A DNA stretch of 64,000 bases from Halospina sp040196175 (GTDB lineage: Bacteria; Pseudomonadota; Gammaproteobacteria; Pseudomonadales; Oleiphilaceae). The first letter of the stretch is position 1. Each line of letters starts with the position of its first letter. A model generated the notes under the pieces. The model made no database searches. It saw only the letters and a list, made by a program, of their open reading frames with translations, and was not told the DNA's origin. The stretch is from NCBI RefSeq assembly GCF_040196175.1, contig NZ_JBEFNF010000006.1, forward strand, positions 62,001 through 126,000, in the 5' to 3' direction. Positions 24,472 to 33,177 of this stretch are shown piece after piece. The translations under genes were made by a program, and so were the position numbers.

Positions 24472-25659
24472 ATGGATCACACCGCTTACCTTGAGGCACT
24501 GCGCAGCACAGCTGCAGGCACCGAGCACAGTTTTGACGCCAAGGAATTCCGTTTGCGCCGTCAGCGGGTCGCCACCGCCATGAACGAGGCCGGCCTGGAG
24601 GCACTGCTGGTAACCAACCCCGGGGAGATCAACTACCTCACCGGTTACCGGACGTTTGAAGTTTCCGTTCATGCAGCCCTTATCTTCCGACCGGAACGCT
24701 GTTTCCTCCAGGTTCCTTCCATCGAAACCGGCCCGGCAGCGGCCACTGCTCTGGTGGACGAGGTGGATGGCTACCGGTGGGAGTCTGTCCAGTCCGTGAT
24801 CGCGCCCCTGGTGGACCAGCTTCGTGACTGTCGGTGGATCGGCGTCAATCAATGGGGTAATGGCTTGCGCCCTGGCGTTCTGGACGCCCTTAGGGCACAG
24901 CTGCCCAATACCGTATTCCATGAATCCAGCGCCGTAATGGACAGCGTCCGGCGGGTTAAGACGGCGGCGGAGCTGGAACGCTTGCACGAAAGCGCCCGCA
25001 TGACCATGGCAGGTCTGGAAGCCGCCATGGCCGTAATCGAGCCCGGAGTGAGCGAAAACACCATTGTCGCCGAAGGTTCGCGGGCGATGCTGGCAGCCGG
25101 CAGCGAGTTCATGAGCCTGCAGCCTATTGTAGTAAGCGGGCCGCGCAGCAGTGTGATTCACCTCAACCACCAGAGCCGTGTTGTGGCCCCCGACGAATCC
25201 GTCTTTCTCGAATTCGGTGCCGTCCGTCACCGCTACACGGCTCCCCAGATGCGCACAGCCGTGGCCGGGCACGCCTCAAAGCGGATGGAACAGCTCAACG
25301 ATGTGTGCCGCCGTCTGCACGACACACTGGTCACCCGGATGCGTCCGGGGCAGCGCTTCTGCGACGCTGCAACGGCAGCCAACCGGGTACTGGCAGATGT
25401 GGCGGATGACGTCTTTTTCTCCGGTGTATTCGGCTACACCGTGGGTGCGCAGTTCCCCCCGAGCTGGGTCGAGGGGACCGGCTTCATCGCCGAAGGCGAG
25501 CAAACCCCCTTCGAACCAGGCATGGTGTTCCACCTGCCCTTGTGCCTGCGTGCACCGGGCGAGTTCGGAATCGGCATGAGTAACACCGTGGTCGTGGCTG
25601 AAAACGGGGCTATACCGATCACCAGCAACGACTGGCAGCTGCGGGAGTCATCATCATGA
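24472..25659 (+). CDS. M24-fold (aminopeptidase P/creatinase-like) hydrolase lacking the metal ligands
   Basis: This 395-residue two-domain protein has a creatinase N-terminal domain (about residues 30-155, with LLVTNPGEINYLTGY) and an M24 pita-bread domain (about 165-390). In metallopeptidases the first two metal Asp residues lie in LDxG and YxSDxTRT; here they read LEFGAVRHRYTAPQMRTAVA, with Glu and Ala. The usual GHGIGxxxHE reads GYTVGAQFPPSW, and the last Glu is absent from FGIGMSNTVVV. Creatinase and ectoine hydrolase (DoeA) show the same pattern of lost ligands, so a metal-free C-N hydrolase is more likely than a peptidase. AGAGG supports the ATG at 24472. Overlaps the FAD gene by 4 bases (ATGA). 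Confidence 0.82.
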   Translation: MDHTAYLEALRSTAAGTEHSFDAKEFRLRRQRVATAMNEAGLEALLVTNPGEINYLTGYRTFEVSVHAALIFRPERCFLQVPSIETGPAAATALVDEVDGYRWESVQSVIAPLVDQLRDCRWIGVNQWGNGLRPGVLDALRAQLPNTVFHESSAVMDSVRRVKTAAELERLHESARMTMAGLEAAMAVIEPGVSENTIVAEGSRAMLAAGSEFMSLQPIVVSGPRSSVIHLNHQSRVVAPDESVFLEFGAVRHRYTAPQMRTAVAGHASKRMEQLNDVCRRLHDTLVTRMRPGQRFCDAATAANRVLADVADDVFFSGVFGYTVGAQFPPSWVEGTGFIAEGEQTPFEPGMVFHLPLCLRAPGEFGIGMSNTVVVAENGAIPITSNDWQLRESSS

Positions 25660-26933
25660 GAGCCATTATCGTTGGTGCTGGCATCGTCGGTATCACCACT
25701 GCCCGGATGCTGGCACGCAGAGGGTATACGGTGACCGTAGTGGATGCCCACGAGGGGCCGGGCCTGGAAACCAGCTATGCCAATGCCGGCCAGCGTTCCT
25801 ATGGCCATGTCTCTCCCTGGGCGGCGCCGGATCTGATCGCGGTTGGGCTTAAGGGCCTTATTCGCCGGCAGGGCCCGCTGAAGATGCACATGCCGCCTGC
25901 CCCGAGAACCCTCGGTTTCCTGCTTCAGACGCTGCGTTACGCCTGGGAAAACGGCCGCTATGAGGCCAGCAATCGCGCGTTGCTCCAGCTGGGTCAGGTC
26001 AGCCGCGACGCTTTCAACGCTATTGATCACGAGCTTCCGGAAGGCTTTGATGGACACCATCAGGGACTTCTGGAAATCAGTCGTGATCCGGTGGAATACG
26101 CTGGCCTCCAGAACAAAGCGAAAGCGCTTCTGGAACAGCAGATCGAACACCAATGGCTCAACGCCAGCTCGGTCAACCATCAGGAACCCGCTTTGGCGGC
26201 AACCGGGAATCTTCAGCCATCGCTGCTGATCAACGGCGATGGAACAGGTGATTGCCACCGTCTTTCACAGCTTCTCATGGCGCAATGCCGCGAAGCGGGT
26301 GTCCGGTTTTTGTTCAACACAACTGTGACCCAATGGGAACACGATGGCTATGCTCTAGAGGGGGCGCACGTTTGCGACGGCAGCAGCAACTGGCTGGAAG
26401 CGGCTGATACAACCGTGGTCTGTGCCGGCTGCGCCTCGCGGGACCTCACTCGACCACTCGGCGTAAAACTGCCGGTCTACCCGGTCAAGGGCTATTCGCT
26501 GACGGCGCCGCTCGATAACCCCGACAAGGCGCCCCGCTCCACGGTCGTGGATCTGGATAACAACGTCGCCATCACGCGGCTCGGGGACCGGATGCGCGTT
26601 ACCGGGTTCGCCGAGCTTACGGGCTTCAATCGCCGCATTCCCGAGTCACGCCTGCAGGTCCTGCAGGAGGCCGTGCACGAGCGCTTTCCCGGCGCTGCGG
26701 ATTTGCGACACGCGGAACCCTGGACCGGCTTCCGCCCGATGTTGCCGGACGGCCCGCCTGCCTTGGGAGCCGGCAACCTCCGGAATCTGTGGTTGAATAC
26801 CGGTCATGGAACCTTTGGCTGGACACTGTCAGCCGGCAGTGCCGAGCTTCTGGGGCGCATGATGCATGGCGAGGCCGCGCCTATTGATGTGAGGGCTTTC
26901 GACCCCCGCCGCTTCAGCAACGTAACTCGCTGA
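25656..26933 (+). CDS. FAD-dependent D-amino-acid/sarcosine-type dehydrogenase (DadA-like)
   Basis: This 425-residue DAO-family flavoprotein has the N-terminal FAD motif IIVGAGIVGITTARMLARRG, the DadA-like ETSYANAGQRSYGHVSPWAAP, YPVKGYSLTAPL, and the C-terminal LNTGHGTFGWTLSAGSAELL. Family members oxidise D-amino acids, N-methyl amino acids or hydroxyproline isomers and pass electrons to the respiratory chain. It is coupled by ATGA to the M24-fold hydrolase, so the hydrolase probably releases the amino acid that this enzyme oxidises. Its 3' end overlaps the convergent methyltransferase gene by 20 bases. Confidence 0.9.
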   Translation: MRAIIVGAGIVGITTARMLARRGYTVTVVDAHEGPGLETSYANAGQRSYGHVSPWAAPDLIAVGLKGLIRRQGPLKMHMPPAPRTLGFLLQTLRYAWENGRYEASNRALLQLGQVSRDAFNAIDHELPEGFDGHHQGLLEISRDPVEYAGLQNKAKALLEQQIEHQWLNASSVNHQEPALAATGNLQPSLLINGDGTGDCHRLSQLLMAQCREAGVRFLFNTTVTQWEHDGYALEGAHVCDGSSNWLEAADTTVVCAGCASRDLTRPLGVKLPVYPVKGYSLTAPLDNPDKAPRSTVVDLDNNVAITRLGDRMRVTGFAELTGFNRRIPESRLQVLQEAVHERFPGAADLRHAEPWTGFRPMLPDGPPALGAGNLRNLWLNTGHGTFGWTLSAGSAELLGRMMHGEAAPIDVRAFDPRRFSNVTR

Positions 26934-27567
26934 CAGCTGACCTCAGCCCCGTATTTCCTTCAATGACAGGCTGCACCAGGGGCAACGGAATGTCCGGGTG
27001 ACGCCAGACCTCAACACCTCCCATATCAAAACCAGCCCCCTCGAACACCCGACGGGTGTCGCGGTTGATGTTGCAACCGCAGGCAAGCGACCTCCATAGG
27101 GGATTGAGGCGCTGCTGCCAGCGGGCCAGGCCCGGTTCACCGGCACTCACGTGTTCAAAGAACAGCAGCCGGCCACCGGGCTTCAGTACCCGAGCCATCT
27201 CAAGCGCAGCCCGGTCCGCCTCCGGAATGGTGCAGAAAACGAGGAAAGCCACCACGGTATCAAACCGATTGGCCCCGAAGGGCATAGCCTCAGCCCCTGC
27301 CTGCATCAGCTCCACCGGGGGCCCGTCATGTCGCCTCGCCACGCGCTCGCGGCACTCGGCCAGCAATACCTCCGAAGGCTCCAGGCCTGCAATGCGCTCA
27401 ACATGCGGCCCGTAATAGCTCAGGCTGAGACCGGTACCGATGCCGATTTCCAGTACCTGTCCTGACGCCTGGCTGAGCAGTTCCTTCCGGACATCGGCCA
27501 GTCTGCGTTCTGCCAGCTTCAGTACGGGTGAGAAGACATACCGTTCATAAACCGCAGCCAATGACAC
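26914..27567 (-). CDS. class I SAM-dependent methyltransferase
   Basis: This methyltransferase is of the Methyltransf_11 type: VLEIGIGTGLSLSYYGP (motif I), GLEPSEVLL (motif II), FDTVVAFLVFCTIPE (motif IV) and LKPGGRLLFFEHVSAGEPG (motif V). The EHV segment and the later LACGCNINRDTRRVFEGAGF are typical of membrane-lipid or phospholipid-like methyltransferase homologues. The start is uncertain: ATG 27588 and TTG 27618 are in frame, but the GGGAG Shine-Dalgarno lies 9 bases before a GTG at 27567, giving 217 residues. Substrate unknown. Confidence 0.85.
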   Translation of the reverse strand: MSLAAVYERYVFSPVLKLAERRLADVRKELLSQASGQVLEIGIGTGLSLSYYGPHVERIAGLEPSEVLLAECRERVARRHDGPPVELMQAGAEAMPFGANRFDTVVAFLVFCTIPEADRAALEMARVLKPGGRLLFFEHVSAGEPGLARWQQRLNPLWRSLACGCNINRDTRRVFEGAGFDMGGVEVWRHPDIPLPLVQPVIEGNTGLRSAVSELRC

Positions 27568-27657
27568 TGGAACTGTCTCCCGGAACATGGCGAAACACTC
27601 AGAATAACCGGAACACAACTACGCAAACACCCAAAGACTCGCCTGTCCATAAACAGT

Positions 27658-27690
27658 AAACCCCCGACCGGGCAAACCCGGGCGGGGGTT
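27658..27690 (-). terminator. rho-independent terminator of sodB
   Basis: AACCCCCG (27659-27666) pairs with CGGGGGTT (27683-27690), with an inner CCGGG/CCCGG stem and a four-base loop. Read leftward, the hairpin is followed by TTTACTGTTTA, a T-rich tail. It lies 42 bases after the sodB stop and should end that transcript before the methyltransferase gene. Confidence 0.8.
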
Positions 27691-27731
27691 GAACTGACCA
27701 TGCACCCTTTCAGAGGGCGGAGAGTACCCGC

Positions 27732-28340
27732 TTACGCGTTGTTGAGCTGCTCTTCAGCGTACTCATAATTGGCCAGGTTGTTCAGGAAGTTCATAACGTA
27801 ATCCGGACGACGGTTGCGGAAGTCCAGATAATAGCTGTGCTCCCAGACGTCCAGCGCCAGCAGCACCTTGCCTTCGCCGGTTGCCAGCGGGTTAACGGCG
27901 TTCGGCGTTTTGGTGACCTTCAGCTTGCCGTCGTTGCCAAGTACCAGCCAGCCCCAGCCGGAGCCGAACTGGCCAACAGCCGTGGTCTTGAACTGCTCTT
28001 TGAAGTCATCCACAGAGCCGAAGTCTTCAGCGAGCTTCTGTTCGAGCTTGCCAGGAATACCGCCACCATTCGGAGACATGTTTTCCCAGAAGAAGTTGTG
28101 GTTCCAATGCTGACCCGCCTGATTGAATACCTTCTGCAGGTCATCACGACCGTAGGCGAACTTGACGATCTCTTCCAACGTCTTGCCCTGCAGGTTGCTG
28201 TCCTGCTCAACCAGGCTGTTCAGGGTCGTGACATAGGTGTTGTGGTGCTTGCCGTGGTGGAGCTCAAGCGTTTCCTGGCACATCCCCCTTTCCGCCAGTG
28301 CGTTGTAGGAATAGGGAAGACTGGGGAGTTCAAAAGCCAT
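27732..28340 (-). CDS. sodB: iron superoxide dismutase
   Basis: This 202-residue Fe/Mn superoxide dismutase has the metal ligands His28, His81, Asp164 and His168 (ELHHGKHH, WNHNFFWEN, LDVWEHSYYLDF). Gln77 in AGQHWNH is placed as in iron enzymes such as E. coli SodB, and there is no signal peptide, so this is the cytosolic iron form. It has a near-consensus AAGGAGG before the ATG and its own strong terminator, fitting a well-expressed monocistronic gene. The last nine residues extend beyond E. coli SodB. Confidence 0.97.
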   Translation of the reverse strand: MAFELPSLPYSYNALAERGMCQETLELHHGKHHNTYVTTLNSLVEQDSNLQGKTLEEIVKFAYGRDDLQKVFNQAGQHWNHNFFWENMSPNGGGIPGKLEQKLAEDFGSVDDFKEQFKTTAVGQFGSGWGWLVLGNDGKLKVTKTPNAVNPLATGEGKVLLALDVWEHSYYLDFRNRRPDYVMNFLNNLANYEYAEEQLNNA

Positions 28341-28578
28341 AGTGTTTCCTCCTTAACGGCTTTGAGTGTTCGGTAGAGAGCCTCAGTTATGGACGTTAAC
28401 ACAATTTTCGACCCCTCAGTGCTCATGCTTGAGTCGATCCTGACGCCCACGCCAAAGGTCTACGATTAAACCATGGGATCGGTTTGACGGAAATCAAGGG
28501 GGCGATCTTGAAGAACCGCTGATTTGTGCAAAGATGGCATGATACGATTCAACCGAAGAATGAGCCTGGGTGCCGGCA

Positions 28579-29274
28579 ATGCAGTCATTCAAACCCCGCG
28601 AAACCCTGAGTGAACAGGTTGCCCGTCACCTCGAGAACATGATCGCTTTTGAGCAGCTCCAATCCGGTGACCGCATCCATGAAAGCAACATGGCCAAGGA
28701 ACTGGACGTCAGCCATGGAGCGGTGCGGGAAGCGCTGCTGATGCTCGAGAAACGCCACCTGGCGCAAAGCGTACCGCGCAAGGGTACATTCGTGACCACT
28801 CTGGACGAAGACTTTGTGCGCAGTCTCTATGAGGCGATGAGTGTTTTCCTCAGCCACACGGGGCGCAAGCTTGTTCGCCAGTGGGAAACCGCCGATATGG
28901 AACGACTTGAAGCGCTCTATGAAAGCATGTGCGAATCTTACCGCAATGGTCAGCTTCTGGAATTCCTGGATACCGGCATTGAATACACCCAGGCTTCATT
29001 GGCCTACGCCAACAACTATTTCATTTCAGCCGCCATCAATGACCTCTGGCCCTCGGCCAAGCGCTGCGCTTTCGTGGCCCTGCGCCAGGGCAACCGGGTG
29101 CTGGAGGACAACCTGAGCCATATGCGCGCATCACTCGATCTGCTGCGTGCACGGGACGAGGAAGGACTGGTGCAGAGCGTCCATGATTACGCGATGAAAC
29201 AGTGTGAGCAGGTGATTGCGTGTTTGCCCGAAAACGCGAACGGAACGGGGGCTCAGGGAGCGGCCGGATCATGA
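28579..29274 (+). CDS. GntR-family transcriptional regulator (FadR/VanR type)
   Basis: This 231-residue regulator has the GntR winged helix (about residues 8-72; LQSGDRIHESNMAKELDVSH, GAVREALLMLEKRHL) and an all-helical FCD-like effector domain. The FCD metal-binding Asp/His pattern is not obvious, so the effector site may differ. A GTG at 28570 is in frame; the ATG at 28579 is an equal choice. It overlaps the following lipoprotein gene by ATGA. Its target is unknown; the lipoprotein or nearby catabolic genes are candidates. Confidence 0.88.
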   Translation: MQSFKPRETLSEQVARHLENMIAFEQLQSGDRIHESNMAKELDVSHGAVREALLMLEKRHLAQSVPRKGTFVTTLDEDFVRSLYEAMSVFLSHTGRKLVRQWETADMERLEALYESMCESYRNGQLLEFLDTGIEYTQASLAYANNYFISAAINDLWPSAKRCAFVALRQGNRVLEDNLSHMRASLDLLRARDEEGLVQSVHDYAMKQCEQVIACLPENANGTGAQGAAGS

Positions 29275-29603
29275 GGCGACACCAGGTTCTGCTGCTCACA
29301 CCGCTGATACTGCTGCTGGCTGGCTGCAGTCTGGTCCAGCCTGAAAAAAAGACTCCTTCGGAGCCGGAAGCGGACATTGACTGTGAATGGACGGTAATGC
29401 GTGGCGTTGCGGAACTGGTGAGTTTCGAGGAAAATACTGCGGCGATGGACTTCTTCCCCGGGGAGATCCGATTCCATACTGAGATGGGTGATCGCGACTG
29501 GGCTCCAGGGGATGAATTCAAGGTGCTTCTCGAAACATCGGACCATCCTGAATGCGGAGAGCCCAGAGTGGTCGAATTGAGCCCACTCGAGCCTGACGCC
29601 TGA
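29271..29603 (+). CDS. small lipoprotein of unknown function
   Basis: This 110-residue protein starts at ATG 29271 inside the stop of the GntR gene (ATGA) and has a lipoprotein signal LLTPLILLLAGCSLVQPEKK with Cys19 as lipid site. Asp is not at position +2, so transport to the outer membrane is likely. The mature part has two Cys residues (IDCEWTVMRG and HPECGEPRV) that could form a disulfide, and is acidic. I do not recognise a family. It is 12 bases before the O-antigen-ligase fusion gene. Confidence 0.75.
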   Translation: MRRHQVLLLTPLILLLAGCSLVQPEKKTPSEPEADIDCEWTVMRGVAELVSFEENTAAMDFFPGEIRFHTEMGDRDWAPGDEFKVLLETSDHPECGEPRVVELSPLEPDA

Positions 29604-29615
29604 CCGGAGTCGACA

Positions 29616-31628
29616 TTGCCCTTTTCCCTTCATGCTCTGGTCGCATTTGCTGTTACCAGCCTCTTTGCAGTCGCAATCGCCGGCTCCCTGATCGTTGACA
29701 GCCTTCTTTCCGGCGCCACCTACGGCGTTGCGCTTGCCGGCCTCGGATTCATCGTCATAGCCAGGCTGCGCGGCGGCCGTGCGCTTCCTCCCGCTGACCG
29801 GGAGATCAAGCTGATCGGCTTTGCCCTGGCGTTCTTTGCACTCGTCAGCCTTGCCACCTGGGCCCTGAACGGTTTCGGGTACGAGGATTTCAAGAACCTG
29901 GGCAAACACGGGCGCCTACTGCTTTTCTGGCCACTTCTTGTCGCGCTGGCACACTCAGGCCTGCGCGAGAGACCTGCTTTCCTGGGCCTCGCGGCCTGCG
30001 CTTCCCTTTCCGGGCTGGTCTCGCTGGAACCCCTGCTCTGGGGGGAGACCGTTCACCGGGCGAACGGTGGCACCAATGCCATCCCCTTCGGCAACCTGGC
30101 CCTGCTCAGCGGCCTCATGCTTCTGAGCATGGCGGGCCCCCTCTTTAGCAACAGACGCTATCCGCCCTGCCTCCTGGCCCTGCTGGCGGGCGCACTGGGG
30201 CTGGCTGCCGCCTACCTTTCAGGCACCCGGAACAACCTTCTCGCCCTGCCAGTGCTGATTCTGTTTCTGGTTCTTGTTGCCGGCCCCCGTCAGCGTGTTC
30301 TCTCAGCTGTTGTGGGCGTTCTTGTTCTGGGACTCTTTGTGGGCCTGGAATCACGACTCGGACAGGGCGTTCTGTCCCTGCTGAATGGCAACTACGGTCG
30401 GGGCATCGAGTACCGTTTCGACGTCTGGCAGCATGCTCTGGGCCTTTTCACCAGCAGCCCGCTTACGGGCGTGGGCGTGGAGGGCTACGCTCAGGCCCTC
30501 CAATCCGGCATCGAAGCAGGCGAGCTGCCCCAAGGGCTGGCTCGCTGCTGCCTCGACCACGCGCACAACGACCTGCTCCAGATCCTGGCGACCCGCGGTC
30601 TCGCCGGGGCGCTATCCTGGCTGTTGCTGCTTGCCATTCCATTCGCCCAGTTCCTGCGCTATACACGCCATGAAAGCGCCCGGGTCGCTGCACTGGCCAG
30701 AGCCGGTGCCCTGGTACCGCTCGCCTACCTGGTATTCGGGCTGACCGAGGCCGCGCTTGAACGTGGCATCTACATCACCTTCTACCTGCTGACCGTTACC
30801 ACACTGACCCACCTTCTGTTCCGGGCTCTCGATGAGAGCCTGACCTGTACTCGGGGCCAGCGCCTCAGCGCCACCGTGATCACCTACAACGAAGCGGACA
30901 ACATTGGCCGCTGCCTCGAATCCCTGAAGGGCCTCGCGGACGAAATTATTGTTGTGGACAGCGGGAGCACCGACGACACGGTCGCCATTGCCCGGCAATA
31001 CACGGACAGAATCACTGTCACTGACTGGCCCGGCTTCGGCACCCAGAAACAAAGAGCCCTGGAACAGGCAACAGGGGAATGGGTATTGTCCATCGATGCC
31101 GATGAACGGATAACGCCCTACCTCGCCCGGGAAATCAACCACAGGCTTGCCGGAGAACCCAATGCGGATGCCTTCAAGCTCCGCTGGGCCGTGACCATTT
31201 ACGGCAAACGCCTGGACTTCGGCCGCAGCGCCCGCGCTCCCTTGCGGCTATTCCGCAGGGAAGGGGCAGCGTTCTCCAGTGCCCGGGTTCATGAAGCCAT
31301 ACTCCTTCCGGATGGGGCCCGTATCCGTACCCTGCGCGGTCGCCTGACCCATTACACCCACCGGGATTATGGTCATGCTCTGTCCAAGAGCGCGCAGTAC
31401 GCCTGGCTCAGCGCCCAGCAGAAAGCGGCGAAAGGACAGCGTACCCGAACACTGCTTTACCCCAGCCTCAGGGCCATTACAACCTTTGTTCAGGTCTATA
31501 TACTACGGCTTGGATTTCTGGACGGGCCTGTTGGGTACCTGATGGCGGTAACCTATGCCCAGACCAGCTTCACTACCTACGCGGGACTCTGGACCATGCA
31601 ACGGCAAAGTCACTCCACGCACAGCTGA
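29616..31628 (+). CDS. O-antigen ligase/polymerase domain fused to a WaaE-like family 2 glycosyltransferase
   Basis: This 670-residue protein joins two enzymes. Residues 1 to about 405 form a polytopic membrane domain of the WaaL/Wzy superfamily, with a large periplasmic loop carrying FDVWQHALGLFTSSPLTGVG and CCLDHAHNDLLQILATRG, where His315/His317 match the ligase HxxD/HND region. Residues from about 417 form a cytosolic GT2 domain of the LPS-core WaaE/KdtX type: ATVITYNEADNIGRCLESL, VVDSGSTDDT, the DxD in LSIDADERIT. The start is TTG with GGAG 7 bases upstream. A single frame crosses the junction without a stop, so it is a real fusion in this sequence. It probably links core sugar addition with glycan ligation or polymerisation. 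Confidence 0.85.
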   Translation: MPFSLHALVAFAVTSLFAVAIAGSLIVDSLLSGATYGVALAGLGFIVIARLRGGRALPPADREIKLIGFALAFFALVSLATWALNGFGYEDFKNLGKHGRLLLFWPLLVALAHSGLRERPAFLGLAACASLSGLVSLEPLLWGETVHRANGGTNAIPFGNLALLSGLMLLSMAGPLFSNRRYPPCLLALLAGALGLAAAYLSGTRNNLLALPVLILFLVLVAGPRQRVLSAVVGVLVLGLFVGLESRLGQGVLSLLNGNYGRGIEYRFDVWQHALGLFTSSPLTGVGVEGYAQALQSGIEAGELPQGLARCCLDHAHNDLLQILATRGLAGALSWLLLLAIPFAQFLRYTRHESARVAALARAGALVPLAYLVFGLTEAALERGIYITFYLLTVTTLTHLLFRALDESLTCTRGQRLSATVITYNEADNIGRCLESLKGLADEIIVVDSGSTDDTVAIARQYTDRITVTDWPGFGTQKQRALEQATGEWVLSIDADERITPYLAREINHRLAGEPNADAFKLRWAVTIYGKRLDFGRSARAPLRLFRREGAAFSSARVHEAILLPDGARIRTLRGRLTHYTHRDYGHALSKSAQYAWLSAQQKAAKGQRTRTLLYPSLRAITTFVQVYILRLGFLDGPVGYLMAVTYAQTSFTTYAGLWTMQRQSHSTHS

Positions 31629-31642
31629 ACGACGTATCGAAC

Positions 31643-32353
31643 ATGAAGCATTTCCTGGTCAATCGGGTTATCACGAGCTGGCGACCTTTCTACCGACGTT
31701 ACCCCCTCAACAGCCAAGCCTCGGTCACGAGCATCAATGACCGCAACCTGGTGAATTTCGAGCTGGGCGTTTTCTGCAGCAGAATCCCCAAGGCTGCGAA
31801 CTCTGCGGTCGTCACCAACCTCGCTTTCCTCAAGTTCGGGGAACACCTGCTCGATCGTGACGCCAAAAAGTGCTTCAAGAGCCCAGCCGAGCTTTCCCGG
31901 GATGAAGTCCAAGCACTCGATAACCTCTATAAATTCTCGATTGGCCGCAACCCTTATACCCGAGTGCTATCCGCCTACCTCGACAAGGTGGAGCGGGTCA
32001 CCAAAAAGCACCGGCAATATCCCTCATTTCCGGATTTTATTCGTTACCTTGAAACCAAAGGCCTTTACAGCAATGCGCACTGGGTCCCGCAGACCGAACT
32101 GTTGACCCTCCCTGCTCACCAATACCATCTGCTTGGCAGGACTGAAGACCTGGAAAACACCCTGAGTATCGTGTTCAGCAACCTGCAACCTAAATACCAG
32201 CTTGATGCCCCAATTACAGCAAAACGTCAAACCCTGGGGGCCAGCAAAAGGTTATCTGAATACTACAGCCCGGATCTTGCAGACAGGGTATACAGATTAT
32301 ACGAAAATGATTTCGAAACCTTTGACTACCCTAAAGAACTATCGCTGGGATAA
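31643..32353 (+). CDS. sulfotransferase family protein (Sulfotransfer_2 type)
   Basis: This 236-residue cytosolic protein has a PAPS-binding 5'-phosphosulfate loop in altered form, CSRIPKAANSAVVTNL (about residues 45-60), and the 3'-phosphate motif IGRNPYTRVLSAYLDKV near residue 100, which together mark the carbohydrate sulfotransferase family. It follows the ligase fusion by 14 bases and precedes a GT2 gene by 11, so it should sulfate a sugar of the surface glycan made by this cluster. Base composition is lower in GC than in the flanking ligase gene. Confidence 0.8.
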   Translation: MKHFLVNRVITSWRPFYRRYPLNSQASVTSINDRNLVNFELGVFCSRIPKAANSAVVTNLAFLKFGEHLLDRDAKKCFKSPAELSRDEVQALDNLYKFSIGRNPYTRVLSAYLDKVERVTKKHRQYPSFPDFIRYLETKGLYSNAHWVPQTELLTLPAHQYHLLGRTEDLENTLSIVFSNLQPKYQLDAPITAKRQTLGASKRLSEYYSPDLADRVYRLYENDFETFDYPKELSLG

Positions 32354-32364
32354 GACGCGCCATC

Positions 32365-33177
32365 ATGCAACTATCAGTCATCATAACGACCTATAACTCT
32401 CCGGTGTGGCTGGAGAAAGTCCTGTGGGGCTATACACAGCAATCCCACCATGACTTTGAGATCATCATTGGTGACGATGGCTCGGGCCAGGAAACCCAGG
32501 CATGCATCGACAGGTTCCGCAACGAGACCAATCTGGATATCAAGCACCTGTGGCAGGAAGACAACGGTTTCCGAAAATGTCACATTCTTAACCAGTGCAT
32601 CCTTGAAGCCAGCGCTGAGTACCTCGTATTCACAGACGGCGACTGCATCCCACGCCATGATTTCCTTGAAACACATGCCCGGGAAGCCCGACAAGGCTGT
32701 TTCCTGTCCGGTGGTTACCACAAACTTCCCATGACAACCAGTGAAAAGATAGCCAAGGATGACATCCTTTCAGGTCGATGCTTCGACCTTGCATGGCTCA
32801 AGTCCAACGGACTCCAATCGAGCTATAAGAACAAAAAACTGACCGCCTCGCCTCAAGCGGCAAAACTCTACAACGCCATCACGCCAACCAAGTGCAACTT
32901 CAAAGGGTCAAATGCTTCTGCCTGGAAGGAAGACATCATCAATGTCAACGGATTTGACGAGCGAATGGTTTGGGGTGGACTTGACCGGGAGTTAGGGGCA
33001 AGATTGAAGAATGCGGGTATAAAGCCCAAACACGTTCGTTACAACGCCGTCGTGCTTCACCTGGACCACAAAAGGGGCTACAAGGATCCTGCCGCGGTTC
33101 AAGAGAACAAGAACATAAGGCTGAGAATTGAAAAGGAAGGCATAACCTGGACTGAGTGGGGAATCCGTAAGGCCTAA
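32365..33177 (+). CDS. family 2 glycosyltransferase (chondroitin-polymerase/galactosyltransferase-like)
   Basis: This 270-residue enzyme has the GT2 opening LSVIITTYNSPVWLEKVLWG, IIGDDGSGQET and the DxD-type motif VFTDGDCIPRHDF. The C-terminal half carries NASAWKEDIINVNGFDERMV followed by WGGLDRELGARL, the glyco-transferase-7-like acceptor domain seen in chondroitin-synthase-type enzymes. It is cytosolic and without membrane helices. Its end overlaps the convergent next gene by 4 bases. Donor and acceptor are unknown. Confidence 0.85.
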   Translation: MQLSVIITTYNSPVWLEKVLWGYTQQSHHDFEIIIGDDGSGQETQACIDRFRNETNLDIKHLWQEDNGFRKCHILNQCILEASAEYLVFTDGDCIPRHDFLETHAREARQGCFLSGGYHKLPMTTSEKIAKDDILSGRCFDLAWLKSNGLQSSYKNKKLTASPQAAKLYNAITPTKCNFKGSNASAWKEDIINVNGFDERMVWGGLDRELGARLKNAGIKPKHVRYNAVVLHLDHKRGYKDPAAVQENKNIRLRIEKEGITWTEWGIRKA

